From positions 1 through 6,182 of the forward strand of contig URYO01000080.1 in NCBI GenBank assembly GCA_900552195.1: a stretch of 6,182 nucleotides of DNA. Reading direction: 5' to 3'. A program made the position numbers and the translations under genes. This document shows, in pieces, positions 1-6,182 of this stretch. Origin of the DNA: an uncultured Sutterella sp. (GTDB taxonomy: Bacteria > Pseudomonadota > Gammaproteobacteria > Burkholderiales > Burkholderiaceae_F). The notes under the pieces were generated by a model. It did no database searches. It saw only the letters and a list, made by a program, of their open reading frames with translations, and had not been told where the DNA came from. How positions within the stretch are numbered: the first letter of the stretch is position 1; the number at the start of each line of letters is the position of its first letter.

Positions 1-353
1 ATAACTAGCTGGGCAATTCGTTCCATTGGCTCGATGGTGAAGGGTGTCTGAGAACGGTTCCAGCAGGAGACCATTAATTCGCCCTGGTAGTCCGAGTCAA
101 TAAGTCCGACTAAGTTGCCGAGCACTATGCCGTGTTTATGACCGAGACCCGAACGAGGGAGGATTAAAGCTGCATAACCGGGATCGCCGATGTAGATCGC
201 AAGACCGGTTTTGATGAGCTTGGTTTCACCGGGCTGGAGGACCAGCGGTTCATCCATCACGGCACGAAGATCTAATCCGGCAGAGCCGAGCGAAGCGTAG
301 CTTGGCATTTTTTCGCGGATCTTCGGATCCAAAATCTTAATTTGAAGTTTCAT
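1..353 (-). CDS. dut: Deoxyuridine 5'-triphosphate nucleotidohydrolase (dUTPase), C-terminus cut by window edge
   Basis: Cytosolic homotrimeric dUTPase. It hydrolyses dUTP to dUMP and pyrophosphate, keeping uracil out of DNA and supplying dUMP for thymidylate synthesis. The first 117 residues are in the window, and the frame is still open at the left edge. Visible motifs: motif 1 AGLDLRA (25-31), motif 2 PRSGLG (66-71), the adjoining HKHGIVLGN (72-80), motif 3 [11 protein letters not shown] (83-93, with the catalytic-type Asp of the ID.DY core) and motif 4 ERIAQLV (111-117). Bacterial dUTPases have about 150 residues, so the missing part is the last 30 or so, including the flexible glycine-rich motif 5 that closes over the active site. 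The sequence follows E. coli Dut closely throughout. The ATG lies 4 nt after the coaBC stop. The nearest purine-rich stretch (AAGAGAG) is inside the coaBC end, about 12 nt upstream, so coupling to coaBC is likely. Identity is very secure; only the 3' end is unseen. Confidence 0.96.
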   Translation of the reverse strand, partial: MKLQIKILDPKIREKMPSYASLGSAGLDLRAVMDEPLVLQPGETKLIKTGLAIYIGDPGYAALILPRSGLGHKHGIVLGNLVGLIDSDYQGELMVSCWNRSQTPFTIEPMERIAQLV

Positions 354-357
354 AGGA

Positions 358-1554
358 TTAAATCACTCTCTTTTTAAGAAGGTCGGCAAGGGCTTCAATA
401 ATCTCTTCGGCAAGTTCGGCTTTAGAACTGAGCTCTTTGGCCTCGATTCCGTTTTTGGTGACAAAAGAAGCCTGATTTTGGGTACTTCCGATCGCAGACG
501 CCGGATTGACGACAATCATATCCGCCGCTTTAGAGTCGAGCTTCTTGCGTGCGTTTTCAGCAAGATTGTCTGTCTCGGCAGCAAAACCGATAACCGCCGA
601 GCACAGGCCGGAATGGCCGACATAGGAAAGAATGTCGGGATTTTTAATAAGCTTGATCGTTAATGTATCCTGACCTTTTTCCTTCTTGAGTTTGCTTTCC
701 GAGTATTCGACCGGACGCCAGTCGCCTACCGCAGCGACGCCGATAAAGGTATCGGGCGTGTGTTCAGCCAGTTCTTTTTTGACTGCCTCAAACATCTCTT
801 GAGCCTGCCGAACGGGGATAACCGCTGCTTTGTCCGGGTAGGACACGCAAACCGGACCGCTGACAATCGTGACCTCGGCGCCGGCGCGAATTGCAGCGGC
901 AGCAATAGCAGCTGCCTGTCGCCCGGAAGATCCGTTGGTGATCCCTCGAACCGGATCAAAAGGCTCAAATGTCGGGCCCGCAGTCATTAGGACTTTCTTT
1001 CCGGAAAGGATCGAAGGTGTAAAAAAGGCTTCAACATCTTCCAGAATTTGTGCCGGTTCCCGCAGACGTCCCTCACCGACATCTCCGCAGGCCTGGTTGC
1101 CGGCTTCCGGACCGGAAAACAGAACGCCATCCCCTTTTAGGGTTCGAACGTTTCGAACCGTCGCCGGATTTCTCCACATCTGCACGTTCATAGCCGGGCA
1201 AAGCATCAGCGGACACTCCCGTGCAAGCAAGGTGCTGGAAACCAAGTCGTCGGCAATACCGTTAGCTGCTTTCGCGATGATATTGGCCGTTGCCGGAGCG
1301 ACGACGATAAGATCCTTATTCTTGCGAAGAGAAATATGCGGAAGCCGCATTTTAGGATCCCACATATCCTCGGCGACCGGCTTCCCGCTGAGTGTCTCAA
1401 ACGTCAGCGGCCCAACAAACTGCGCAGCCGCTTTGGTCATCATGACCTCAACATCGGCGCCGGCTTTCACGAGCAGACGGAGAAGTTCACAGGCTTTGTA
1501 TGCGGCGATACCGCCTGTGACGCCTAAAAGGATATGTTTTCCCTGAAGAGACAT
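358..1554 (-). CDS. coaBC: Bifunctional phosphopantothenoylcysteine decarboxylase / phosphopantothenate-cysteine ligase
   Basis: A 398-residue fusion carrying two consecutive CoA biosynthesis steps: CoaB joins 4'-phosphopantothenate to cysteine using CTP, and CoaC decarboxylates the product with FMN. The N-terminal CoaC flavoprotein half (about 1-178) shows GGIAAYK (14-20), His73 (counterpart of catalytic His75 in E. coli), the PAMN motif (120-123) and Cys156 in the substrate-clamp segment [10 protein letters not shown]. The C-terminal CoaB half (about 184-398) shows [13 protein letters not shown] (191-203), Asn207 in the NGSSG loop, the Lys-rich KLKKEK (288-293) and KNPDIL. AAVGDW (274-279) has Gly where AAVADW or AAVADY is usual, probably a neutral change. 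Length matches the family. The start at 1554 is preferred because it gives the family N-terminus MSLQGK and follows a GGAG ribosome-binding site. A further upstream in-frame start at 1641 would add 29 residues lying inside lspA, with no family support. The gene begins 13 nt after lspA and is followed 4 nt later by dut. Confidence 0.96.
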   Translation of the reverse strand: MSLQGKHILLGVTGGIAAYKACELLRLLVKAGADVEVMMTKAAAQFVGPLTFETLSGKPVAEDMWDPKMRLPHISLRKNKDLIVVAPATANIIAKAANGIADDLVSSTLLARECPLMLCPAMNVQMWRNPATVRNVRTLKGDGVLFSGPEAGNQACGDVGEGRLREPAQILEDVEAFFTPSILSGKKVLMTAGPTFEPFDPVRGITNGSSGRQAAAIAAAAIRAGAEVTIVSGPVCVSYPDKAAVIPVRQAQEMFEAVKKELAEHTPDTFIGVAAVGDWRPVEYSESKLKKEKGQDTLTIKLIKNPDILSYVGHSGLCSAVIGFAAETDNLAENARKKLDSKAADMIVVNPASAIGSTQNQASFVTKNGIEAKELSSKAELAEEIIEALADLLKKRVI

Positions 1555-1561
1555 TTTCAAT

Positions 1562-1565
1562 CTCC
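1562..1565 (-). promoter_or_regulatory. Ribosome-binding site of coaBC (decides its start)
   Basis: GGAG lies 7 nt before the ATG at 1554, in the short gap between the lspA stop and coaBC. It is the only good Shine-Dalgarno match near the possible starts, and it rules out the 29-residue upstream extension. Confidence 0.75.
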
Positions 1566-1567
1566 GA

Positions 1568-2071
1568 TTAATTCTTCTTTCCGAAGAACTCAGCCAGGAC
1601 GACAATGCCGGCGCCGCAGCAAATGCAGATATCGGCGACATTGAAAGCCGGCCAATGGTAGGAGCCTACATGGAAGTCTAAAAAGTCTACGACTACACCG
1701 ATAGTGAATCGGTCCCAGGCGTTGCCGAGCGCGCCGGAAAGAACCAGAGCAAGACCCAGACAAAGAAATTTGCGGGAGCTGTTGCGGGCAATGATCACGC
1801 AGATCACCAAGCTCACAACGATGGCAAGTCCGGCAAAAAGCGGACGCTGCCAGCCGCCGGCATCGGCTAAGAAGGAAAAAGCTGCCCCGCTGTTGTACGC
1901 GACGACTAAATTGAAGAAATCCGTGATTCGATCGACATCACCGGTAATGAGGCGATGCTGAATCCAGTTTTTGGTCCACTGATCGAAACCGGTTAATGCC
2001 AGTGCAAAAACCAGCCAGCCCAAGAGGGCCGGCCAGTTCCACTGTCTAACGGAAGAGACAGTTTTTCTCAT
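1568..2071 (-). CDS. lspA: Lipoprotein signal peptidase (signal peptidase II)
   Basis: Inner-membrane aspartyl protease of 167 residues. It cuts the signal peptide from diacylglyceryl-modified prolipoproteins, after Lgt and before Lnt. Four hydrophobic segments are visible: about 14-29, 78-95, 102-118 and 145-163. Family motifs are FDQWTK (29-34), NSGAAFSFL (60-68), GNAWDR (116-121), VVDFLDF (127-133) and FNVADICI (143-150). The catalytic pair is Asp129 and Asp147. The unusual CICC cluster (149-152) sits at the start of the last membrane segment, and I give it no function. Its ATG shares one base with the ileS stop (TAATG), and no Shine-Dalgarno sequence is visible in the preceding 20 nt, so translation probably depends on ribosomes finishing ileS. 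The ileS-lspA pairing is widespread in Proteobacteria. Length and motifs are normal. Confidence 0.97.
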   Translation of the reverse strand: MRKTVSSVRQWNWPALLGWLVFALALTGFDQWTKNWIQHRLITGDVDRITDFFNLVVAYNSGAAFSFLADAGGWQRPLFAGLAIVVSLVICVIIARNSSRKFLCLGLALVLSGALGNAWDRFTIGVVVDFLDFHVGSYHWPAFNVADICICCGAGIVVLAEFFGKKN

Positions 2072-4941
2072 TAGGCAAAGCGTCTGGTTTCAGGCGTGCC
2101 GAAGAGGTTGCCGACGCAGCGGCAGCACAGTGTCGGATAGTTTTTATCCTCACCGACGCTTTCCTTGTACTGCCAGCAGCGTTCGCACTTCTTGGCTTCG
2201 CTGGGTTTTACCGTAATGACGCGCTCAGGGCTGACGCCGTCAAGTGTGACTTTGCTGGTAATCATAACGAAAGCAGCTTCGTCTCCCAAACCCTTGATCA
2301 GGTCGTATTCTTCCTGCGGCAGCTTCAGAGAAACTTCAGCCTGCAGAGAAGAACCGATCAGACCTTTTTCACGCTGACGTTCGATTTCCATCTGAACGTT
2401 CGAACGAAGATCTCGGATGATGGACCACTTGTTGAGCAGTTCAACGCCTTCCTTAACATTCGGCAGCTCGGCATAGCGTTCAACGAAGATCGTGCCTTTG
2501 TTTTCCGGATTGAAGACGGCGTAAGCCTCTTCAGCGGTAAACGAAAGCGCTGGAGCAAGCAGTTTCAAGAGCGCATCCGTGATGTACCACAAAGCGGTCT
2601 GAGCAGAGCGACGAGCCGCGCTGTCAGGTGCAGTGGTATAGAGACGATCCTTGAGGATATCCAAGTAGAAGCCGCCCAAGTCGCCGCTCGCAAAGAGCTG
2701 CAGAGCTGCATAAGCAGTGTGGAACTGGTAATGGTCGTACTTGTCCAGAATTTCTTCCTGAAGCGATTTCATGCGGGCAATGGCCCAGCGATCCAATTCA
2801 ACCATTTCTTCAACAGGGACGGCATCTTTCTTGATGTCGAAGTCGCTGGTGTTGGCAAGCAGGAAGCGGATCGTGTTTCTGAAGCGGCGATAAGCGTCAA
2901 CAGTTCCCTTAAGGATCTTTTCGCCCAGAGAAATTTCTCCGGTGTAGTCAGAAGAGGCAACCCACAGACGAAGAATTTCGGCACCGTACTTGTCGTTGAT
3001 TTCAGACGGAGCAATGACGTTGCCGAGAGACTTACTCATCTTGCGGCCTTGTTCGTCAACGGTGAAGCCGTGGGTCAGAAGTCCTTTGTACGGAGCACGG
3101 CCGTCGATGGCACAGCCCGTGAGCAGAGAAGAATGGAACCATCCGCGGTGCTGGTCGCTGCCTTCAAGATACAAGTCAGCCGGATAAGTCAGCTTATCGG
3201 CGTGAGAACCCCTCATCACGGTCATGTGGGTTGTACCGGAGTCAAACCACACGTCGAGCGTGTCTTTGGACTTCTCGTACATTTCCGCTTCAAGATCCGT
3301 AAGTTCGGTCGGTGTCAGACGAGTCCAGGCTTCGATGCCTTCTTTTTCAACGATGTCGGCAACCTTGTTAAGGATCTTCATCGTTTCCGGATGCAGTTTG
3401 CCGGTTTCCTTATGGATGAGGAAGGGCAGAGGAACGCCCCAGTTTCTCTGACGGGAAATACACCAGTCAGGACGGTTGGCGATCATGTTGTGCAGACGGA
3501 CTTCGCCCCACTCGGGAACGAACTGGGTTGCTTCAACTGCTTCTAAAGCCGTCTTGCGCAGAGGATCTTTCGGATCGTTTTCGTTGACGACGCCCTGAGT
3601 ATCGGCATTGGCCTCGTCCATGCGGATAAACCACTGGTTGGTGGCGCGATAGATCAGAGGAGTCTTATGACGCCAGCAGTGCATGTAGCTGTGGACGATT
3701 TCGCCGCGGGACAGCAGATTGCCGGTAACGGCGATGGTATCCAAGATCTTGTTCTTGGCTTTCCAGACGTTTAAGCCGCCGAACAGCGGAAGAGAAGCGG
3801 CGTATTCGCCGTTGCCCTGAACCGGATTCAGAATCTCGTCGTTGGTGAAGCCGGCGCTCTTGCAGGAGATGTAGTCATCGACACCGTAAGCAGGCGCAGA
3901 GTGGACGATACCGGTACCGGAAGTGGACTCGACGTAATCAGCCAGAAGGACCGGAGAGAAGCGATCGTAGAAGGGGTCGAGCGTTGCCAAAGGATGTTTG
4001 AAGCGGATACCCTTGAAGGCTTCGCCTTTTGCCTTGGCGATAACTTTGCCTTCCATGCCGTAGCGCTTGAGGGCTTCTTCGTAGAGGCCTTCGGCGAGGA
4101 TGAAGTTATGGTTCGGAGTTTCAACGAGAACGTACTCCAGATCCGGATGCATGTTCAATGCCTGGTTGGCAGGAATGGTCCAGGGTGTCGTTGTCCAAAT
4201 AACGACGGCGGTCGGTTTTTCCAGTTTGACGCCGAAGACGTCTTCGAGCTTGCCTTTGTCCTCGTCGGAGATCGGGAAAGCAACGTCTAATGTCGGAGAC
4301 TGACGGTCCTTATATTCAACCTCGGCTTCAGCTAAAGCGCTCTGGCAGTCGAAACACCAGTTCACGGGTTTCAGGCCGCGGTAGATAAATCCTTTGCCGA
4401 GAATTTCGCCTAAAGCACGAATTTCTTCGGCTTCGGTTTCCGGACGCATGGTAAGGTACGGATCATTCCAGTCGCCGAGCACGCCGAGCCTCTGGAAGCC
4501 GGCCATCTGTGCCTTCACTTGCTCTTTGGCATAAGCACGGCACTTGGCCATGACTTCTTCTTTAGGAAGATTCTTACCGTATTTCTTTTCGATCTGAATT
4601 TCAATCGGCATACCGTGGCAGTCCCAGCCCGGTACGTACGGAGCATCAAAGCCTTCCAGCGTTTTGGATTTAAGAATGATGTCCTTCAAAATCTTGTTGA
4701 CTGCGTGGCCGACGTGAATGTTTCCGTTGGCATAGGGAGGGCCGTCATGCAGAAGGAAGCGTTTTTCGCCTTTGCGTGCGGCACGAACTTTACCGTACAC
4801 ATCCTTTTCCAGCCATTCTTTAATCCAGGCCGGTTCGCGCTTGGGAAGATTGCCGCGCATCGGGAACGGTGTGTCAGGCAAATTCAGAGGATATTTTTTA
4901 TCTTCAGCCTGAGGCTGTTTTTTCTGAGAAGAATCAGTCAT
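2071..4941 (-). CDS. ileS: Isoleucyl-tRNA synthetase, bacterial type with C-terminal zinc finger
   Basis: Class Ia aminoacyl-tRNA synthetase of 956 residues that charges tRNA-Ile in the cytosol and hydrolyses mischarged valine. Rossmann-fold signatures are HVGH in [11 protein letters not shown] (69-79), GWDCHG (105-110), DVWFDSG (563-569), [10 protein letters not shown] (593-602) and KMSKS (634-638). The CP1 editing domain shows the Thr-rich TTTPWT (250-255) and [16 protein letters not shown] (342-357), with His347 and Asp356 matching editing residues His333 and Asp342 of E. coli. An anticodon-binding region follows from about 680. The C-terminal zinc finger has Cys919, Cys922, Cys939 and Cys942. 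Length is slightly above E. coli (938), as usual for Betaproteobacteria. The ATG at 4941 is chosen because AAGGA lies 5 nt upstream. An in-frame TTG at 4971 would add 10 residues that look like translated leader. This is the common bacterial (E. coli-like) type. It starts 44 nt after ribF and overlaps lspA by one base. Confidence 0.98.
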   Translation of the reverse strand: MTDSSQKKQPQAEDKKYPLNLPDTPFPMRGNLPKREPAWIKEWLEKDVYGKVRAARKGEKRFLLHDGPPYANGNIHVGHAVNKILKDIILKSKTLEGFDAPYVPGWDCHGMPIEIQIEKKYGKNLPKEEVMAKCRAYAKEQVKAQMAGFQRLGVLGDWNDPYLTMRPETEAEEIRALGEILGKGFIYRGLKPVNWCFDCQSALAEAEVEYKDRQSPTLDVAFPISDEDKGKLEDVFGVKLEKPTAVVIWTTTPWTIPANQALNMHPDLEYVLVETPNHNFILAEGLYEEALKRYGMEGKVIAKAKGEAFKGIRFKHPLATLDPFYDRFSPVLLADYVESTSGTGIVHSAPAYGVDDYISCKSAGFTNDEILNPVQGNGEYAASLPLFGGLNVWKAKNKILDTIAVTGNLLSRGEIVHSYMHCWRHKTPLIYRATNQWFIRMDEANADTQGVVNENDPKDPLRKTALEAVEATQFVPEWGEVRLHNMIANRPDWCISRQRNWGVPLPFLIHKETGKLHPETMKILNKVADIVEKEGIEAWTRLTPTELTDLEAEMYEKSKDTLDVWFDSGTTHMTVMRGSHADKLTYPADLYLEGSDQHRGWFHSSLLTGCAIDGRAPYKGLLTHGFTVDEQGRKMSKSLGNVIAPSEINDKYGAEILRLWVASSDYTGEISLGEKILKGTVDAYRRFRNTIRFLLANTSDFDIKKDAVPVEEMVELDRWAIARMKSLQEEILDKYDHYQFHTAYAALQLFASGDLGGFYLDILKDRLYTTAPDSAARRSAQTALWYITDALLKLLAPALSFTAEEAYAVFNPENKGTIFVERYAELPNVKEGVELLNKWSIIRDLRSNVQMEIERQREKGLIGSSLQAEVSLKLPQEEYDLIKGLGDEAAFVMITSKVTLDGVSPERVITVKPSEAKKCERCWQYKESVGEDKNYPTLCCRCVGNLFGTPETRRFA

Positions 4942-4946
4942 GTTAG

Positions 4947-4973
4947 TCCTTGGCCCCCTCGGGCTCTTCAAGG
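4947..4973 (-). promoter_or_regulatory. Hairpin covering the ileS ribosome-binding site
   Basis: In the 44-nt ribF-ileS gap the minus strand carries CCTTG (4973-4969), AAGA, GCCC (4964-4961), loop GAGG, GGGC (4956-4953), then CAAGG (4952-4948). All nine pairs are Watson-Crick: a GC-only 4-bp upper stem on a 5-bp lower stem, with one 4-nt bulge on the 5' side. The 3' arm contains AAGG of the ileS Shine-Dalgarno AAGGA (4951-4947), which sits 5 nt before the ATG. Folded, the element would hide the ribosome-binding site. The ribF stop is only 12 nt before the 5' arm, so ribosomes terminating on ribF could open it, giving translational coupling. The pairing is seen directly; the regulatory role is inference. 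Confidence 0.5.
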
Positions 4974-4985
4974 GTTAATCGAAAA

Positions 4986-5933
4986 TCAGATACGAAGTCC
5001 TAAGATCTGTTTGGCTTTGAGCTGATCATCGGCAATCGCTGCACGGAGTTCTTCAAGAGAACCGAACTTTTTCTCATCCCGAATCTTGGAGAAGAATTCG
5101 ACCTTAACATCCTGGTCGTAAAGATCACCGTGGAAATTGAAGAGATGAGTTTCCAGAAGATACTCGCCGTGATCGTCTACCGTCGGTCTTCTTCCGACAC
5201 AGGCCACGCCTTCAATCGGACGAGGTCCGATACCGTGCGCTTTGACGGCATAAACGCCTTCAATGGCAGGTTTGGCCTTGGAATGCGGCGGCAGAATACG
5301 CTGATTGATCGTCGGGAATCCGAGCGTGCGTCCGAGCTGTTTGCCGTGGAGAACCCGGCCGCTGATCATGTAAGGACGTCCTAACATGTAGTTGGCAGTC
5401 GGAATATCGCCTTCGGCTAAAGCATGGCGAATGCGGGAGCTCGAGATCGGCGCATGCGTGTGATAGAGCATCGGCATGGGATGAACTTCGAAGTGAAATT
5501 CTTTTCCCAGCTGCTCCAAAAGCTTGATGTCGCCGGCGCGTTTGTCGCCGAAACGGAAATTTTCTCCGACGGTCACCCAGCGGGCATGAAGTCCGTCCAC
5601 AAGGATTTCCTTCACAAAGTCGTAGGGAGAGAGCGAAGCTAAATGTTCGTTAAAGCGAAGAATGTAAACACGTTGGATACCGCAGGCTTCGATGGCTTCC
5701 ACTTTATCGTGCAGACTCGAGATACGGCGCGGAGCGTCTTCGGGATTAAAAAATTCGCGCGGATGAGGTTCGAAAGTTAATACGGCCGGGCAGAGCAGTC
5801 TGGCGTGCGCTGCTTCAACAACTTCATGAAGAAGAGCTTGGTGGCCGCGGTGAACTCCGTCGAAGTTTCCGATGGCAACCGCACAGTCAAGCCGTTCTTC
5901 AGGACTCGGCAGTCCCCTAAAAACCTTTTTCAT
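4986..5933 (-). CDS. ribF: Bifunctional riboflavin kinase / FMN adenylyltransferase (FAD synthetase)
   Basis: A 315-residue cytosolic enzyme that phosphorylates riboflavin to FMN and then adenylylates FMN to FAD. The N-terminal nucleotidyltransferase domain (about 1-180) shows GNFDGVHRGH (22-31), TFEPHP (53-58), VGENFRFG (122-129) and the ISSSRIR motif (163-169). The C-terminal riboflavin kinase domain (about 185-315) shows GRVLHGKQLGRTLGFPT (192-208) with the PTxN metal/nucleotide motif (207-210), GVYAV (226-230), GRRPTV (247-252) and the catalytic-type Glu261 in LLETHLF. Length and collinearity match E. coli RibF. The ATG at 5933 gives the usual N-terminus. Its ribosome-binding site is odd: AAGG lies directly against the ATG, too close to act, while a weaker CGGA lies 8 nt upstream. 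It is the first gene of the cluster, followed 44 nt later by ileS. Its FMN product is the cofactor of CoaC, encoded downstream. Identity is secure. Confidence 0.97.
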   Translation of the reverse strand: MKKVFRGLPSPEERLDCAVAIGNFDGVHRGHQALLHEVVEAAHARLLCPAVLTFEPHPREFFNPEDAPRRISSLHDKVEAIEACGIQRVYILRFNEHLASLSPYDFVKEILVDGLHARWVTVGENFRFGDKRAGDIKLLEQLGKEFHFEVHPMPMLYHTHAPISSSRIRHALAEGDIPTANYMLGRPYMISGRVLHGKQLGRTLGFPTINQRILPPHSKAKPAIEGVYAVKAHGIGPRPIEGVACVGRRPTVDDHGEYLLETHLFNFHGDLYDQDVKVEFFSKIRDEKKFGSLEELRAAIADDQLKAKQILGLRI

Positions 5934-5965
5934 CCTTAGTTTCCGTGAACAAAATAATCAGTCTC

Positions 5966-6006
5966 AAAAAACAGAGTTCGGACACGAGCAAGAAATCGGT
6001 CCGAAC
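5966..6006 (-). terminator. Intrinsic terminator-like hairpin upstream of ribF
   Basis: The minus strand has perfect 8-bp arms GTTCGGAC (6006-5999) and GTCCGAAC (5983-5976). The 15-nt loop can add three inner pairs (CGA/TCG) with one bulged T. The hairpin is followed by TCTG and then six T (5971-5966). This is the layout of a rho-independent terminator for transcripts arriving from the right, that is from the cvfB remnant. The T-run begins 4 nt after the stem, slightly late for a strong terminator. The plus strand has no T-run after the hairpin, so it is not bidirectional. It ends 32 nt before the ribF ATG and could instead act as an attenuator in the ribF leader. Confidence 0.55.
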
Positions 6007-6011
6007 AACTG

Positions 6012-6040
6012 ATTATAAAAGACGCTTGCCGACGGCTTAG
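6012..6040 (-). promoter_or_regulatory. Candidate sigma-70 promoter for the ribF operon
   Basis: A perfect TATAAT -10 box lies at 6017-6012 on the minus strand in an AT-rich patch, 78 nt before the ribF ATG. The hexamer at the standard 17-nt spacing is CTAAGC (6040-6035), a poor -35 match. TTGGCC (6045-6040) is nearer to consensus but 22 nt away, which is too far. Transcription would start near 6005, almost exactly at the base of the terminator-like hairpin. No better promoter was found between the hairpin and ribF. Confidence 0.4.
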
Positions 6041-6182
6041 GCCAATAAATATGAAAATTCTTGTTAGAAAAGCCTTTTCTTTCAAAACCAACGGAGAACA
6101 GTGGCAAAATCTCTCCGTCATCGCCTCCATCTAAATAAACACCAAAATCTACTTCTTTTACAACCTCCAGCTGGTTGTATTT

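Larger units (their letters stand above)
1..5933 (-). other. Probable five-gene operon ribF-ileS-lspA-coaBC-dut
   Basis: Five same-strand genes are separated by 44, -1, 13 and 4 nt, and none of the gaps has room for a terminator or a convincing internal promoter. The one structured gap, between ribF and ileS, holds a hairpin without a T-run. The only candidate promoter and terminator lie before ribF. The gene order is, from general knowledge, characteristic of Burkholderiales. Whether the unit continues past dut cannot be seen. Confidence 0.75.
5964..6182 (-). pseudogene. Truncated 5' remnant of a CvfB-type S1 RNA-binding protein gene
   Basis: Reading the minus strand from the right edge, the first in-window residues are KYNQLEVVKEVDFG followed by VYLDGGDDGEIL (78 nt, 6182-6105). 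This closely resembles the first S1 domain of CvfB-family RNA-binding proteins, whose N-terminus normally reads like GKYNTLxVVKExDFGxYLDGG, then GEILLPxRYVP. After GEIL the match stops at once: the frame gives PLFSVGFERKGF and about 35 further residues unlike CvfB, ending at TGA (5964-5966). The other two minus-strand frames do not restore RYVP either, so a simple frameshift does not explain it. CvfB proteins are about 280 residues long with several S1 or winged-helix domains, so only about a tenth of the gene can be here. By comparison with the family, the start codon should lie a few codons outside the window. The stretch is AT-rich (about 37% GC over 6041-6182) compared with its neighbours. 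Alternative reading: an expressed short protein of about 80 residues. Recognition is from memory of the family, not a search. Confidence 0.55.

Noticed and set aside
2719..3546. 275-codon plus-strand open frame opposite ileS
   Set aside because: It is exactly antisense to conserved ileS, has no recognisable domain or ribosome-binding site, and is explained by the codon pattern of the real gene. The other plus-strand frames opposite coaBC (869-1546) and ileS (3901-4290, 4519-5025) are rejected for the same reason.
4942..4985. T-box leader for ileS
   Set aside because: The gap is 44 nt, far too short for a T-box, with no T-box consensus and no terminator T-run. T-boxes are also mainly found in Gram-positives.
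5934..6010. FMN riboswitch controlling ribF
   Set aside because: The leader is only about 70 nt and has a single simple hairpin, too small for the multi-helix RFN element. None of its conserved segments is visible.
5936..6130. 64-codon minus-strand ORF just upstream of ribF
   Set aside because: It starts in a shifted frame inside the CvfB-like stretch, overlaps the promoter and terminator candidates, and shows no domain, so it is most likely chance.
6051..6134. 27-codon plus-strand ORF beginning MKILVRK
   Set aside because: No ribosome-binding site before the ATG, low complexity, and it straddles the cvfB breakpoint on the opposite strand.
6101..6182. Plus-strand GTG frame preceded by GGAGA, open to the right edge, as the start of a divergent gene
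   Set aside because: It is the antisense of the CvfB-like coding stretch, which is a far more specific match. Its residues resemble no family I know, and spacing to the GTG is short.
1..6182. A novel defence or mobile system, CRISPR array, tRNA or insertion sequence
   Set aside because: Nearly every base from 1 to 5933 belongs to five well-known housekeeping genes. The remaining 249 nt hold only the cvfB remnant and regulatory signals. No direct repeats, IS ends or tRNA-like folds were seen.

Overview
The window holds five tightly packed housekeeping genes, all on the minus strand, so the biological order runs from the right edge to the left: ribF (FAD synthetase), ileS (isoleucyl-tRNA synthetase), lspA (signal peptidase II), coaBC (CoA biosynthesis, bifunctional) and dut (dUTPase, cut by the left edge). 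Junctions are 44 nt (ribF-ileS), a 1-nt overlap (ileS-lspA), 13 nt (lspA-coaBC) and 4 nt (coaBC-dut). That spacing suggests one transcription unit with translational coupling.

The order ribF-ileS-lspA followed by coaBC-dut, rather than fkpB-ispH as in enterics, is from general knowledge typical of Burkholderiales (Betaproteobacteria). GC is about 50-52% in the stretch I counted, well below most Burkholderiales. Together these point to a moderate-GC lineage such as Sutterellaceae (Sutterella, Parasutterella or Turicimonas). The taxon is inference only.

The only non-housekeeping stretch is 5934-6182, about 40% GC by hand count. Its outermost 78 bp (6105-6182, minus strand) encode what looks like the start of a CvfB-type S1 RNA-binding protein. 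Family similarity stops abruptly after about 26 in-window codons, and the frame runs on through unrelated sequence to a stop at 5964-5966. I read this as a truncated 5' remnant of cvfB. Between it and ribF lie a perfect TATAAT -10 box and an intrinsic-terminator-like hairpin with a T-run, arranged so that the hairpin would begin at about the predicted transcript start. A second notable element sits between ribF and ileS: a two-part hairpin that pairs with the ileS Shine-Dalgarno sequence.

The genes are functionally diverse (flavin cofactors, isoleucine charging, lipoprotein maturation, CoA synthesis, nucleotide-pool sanitation). They share essentiality rather than a pathway, except that RibF makes FMN, the cofactor of the CoaC half of CoaBC. 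I found no mobile element, CRISPR array, tRNA, rRNA or novel multigene system. The real interest is at the right edge and in the two RNA hairpins.
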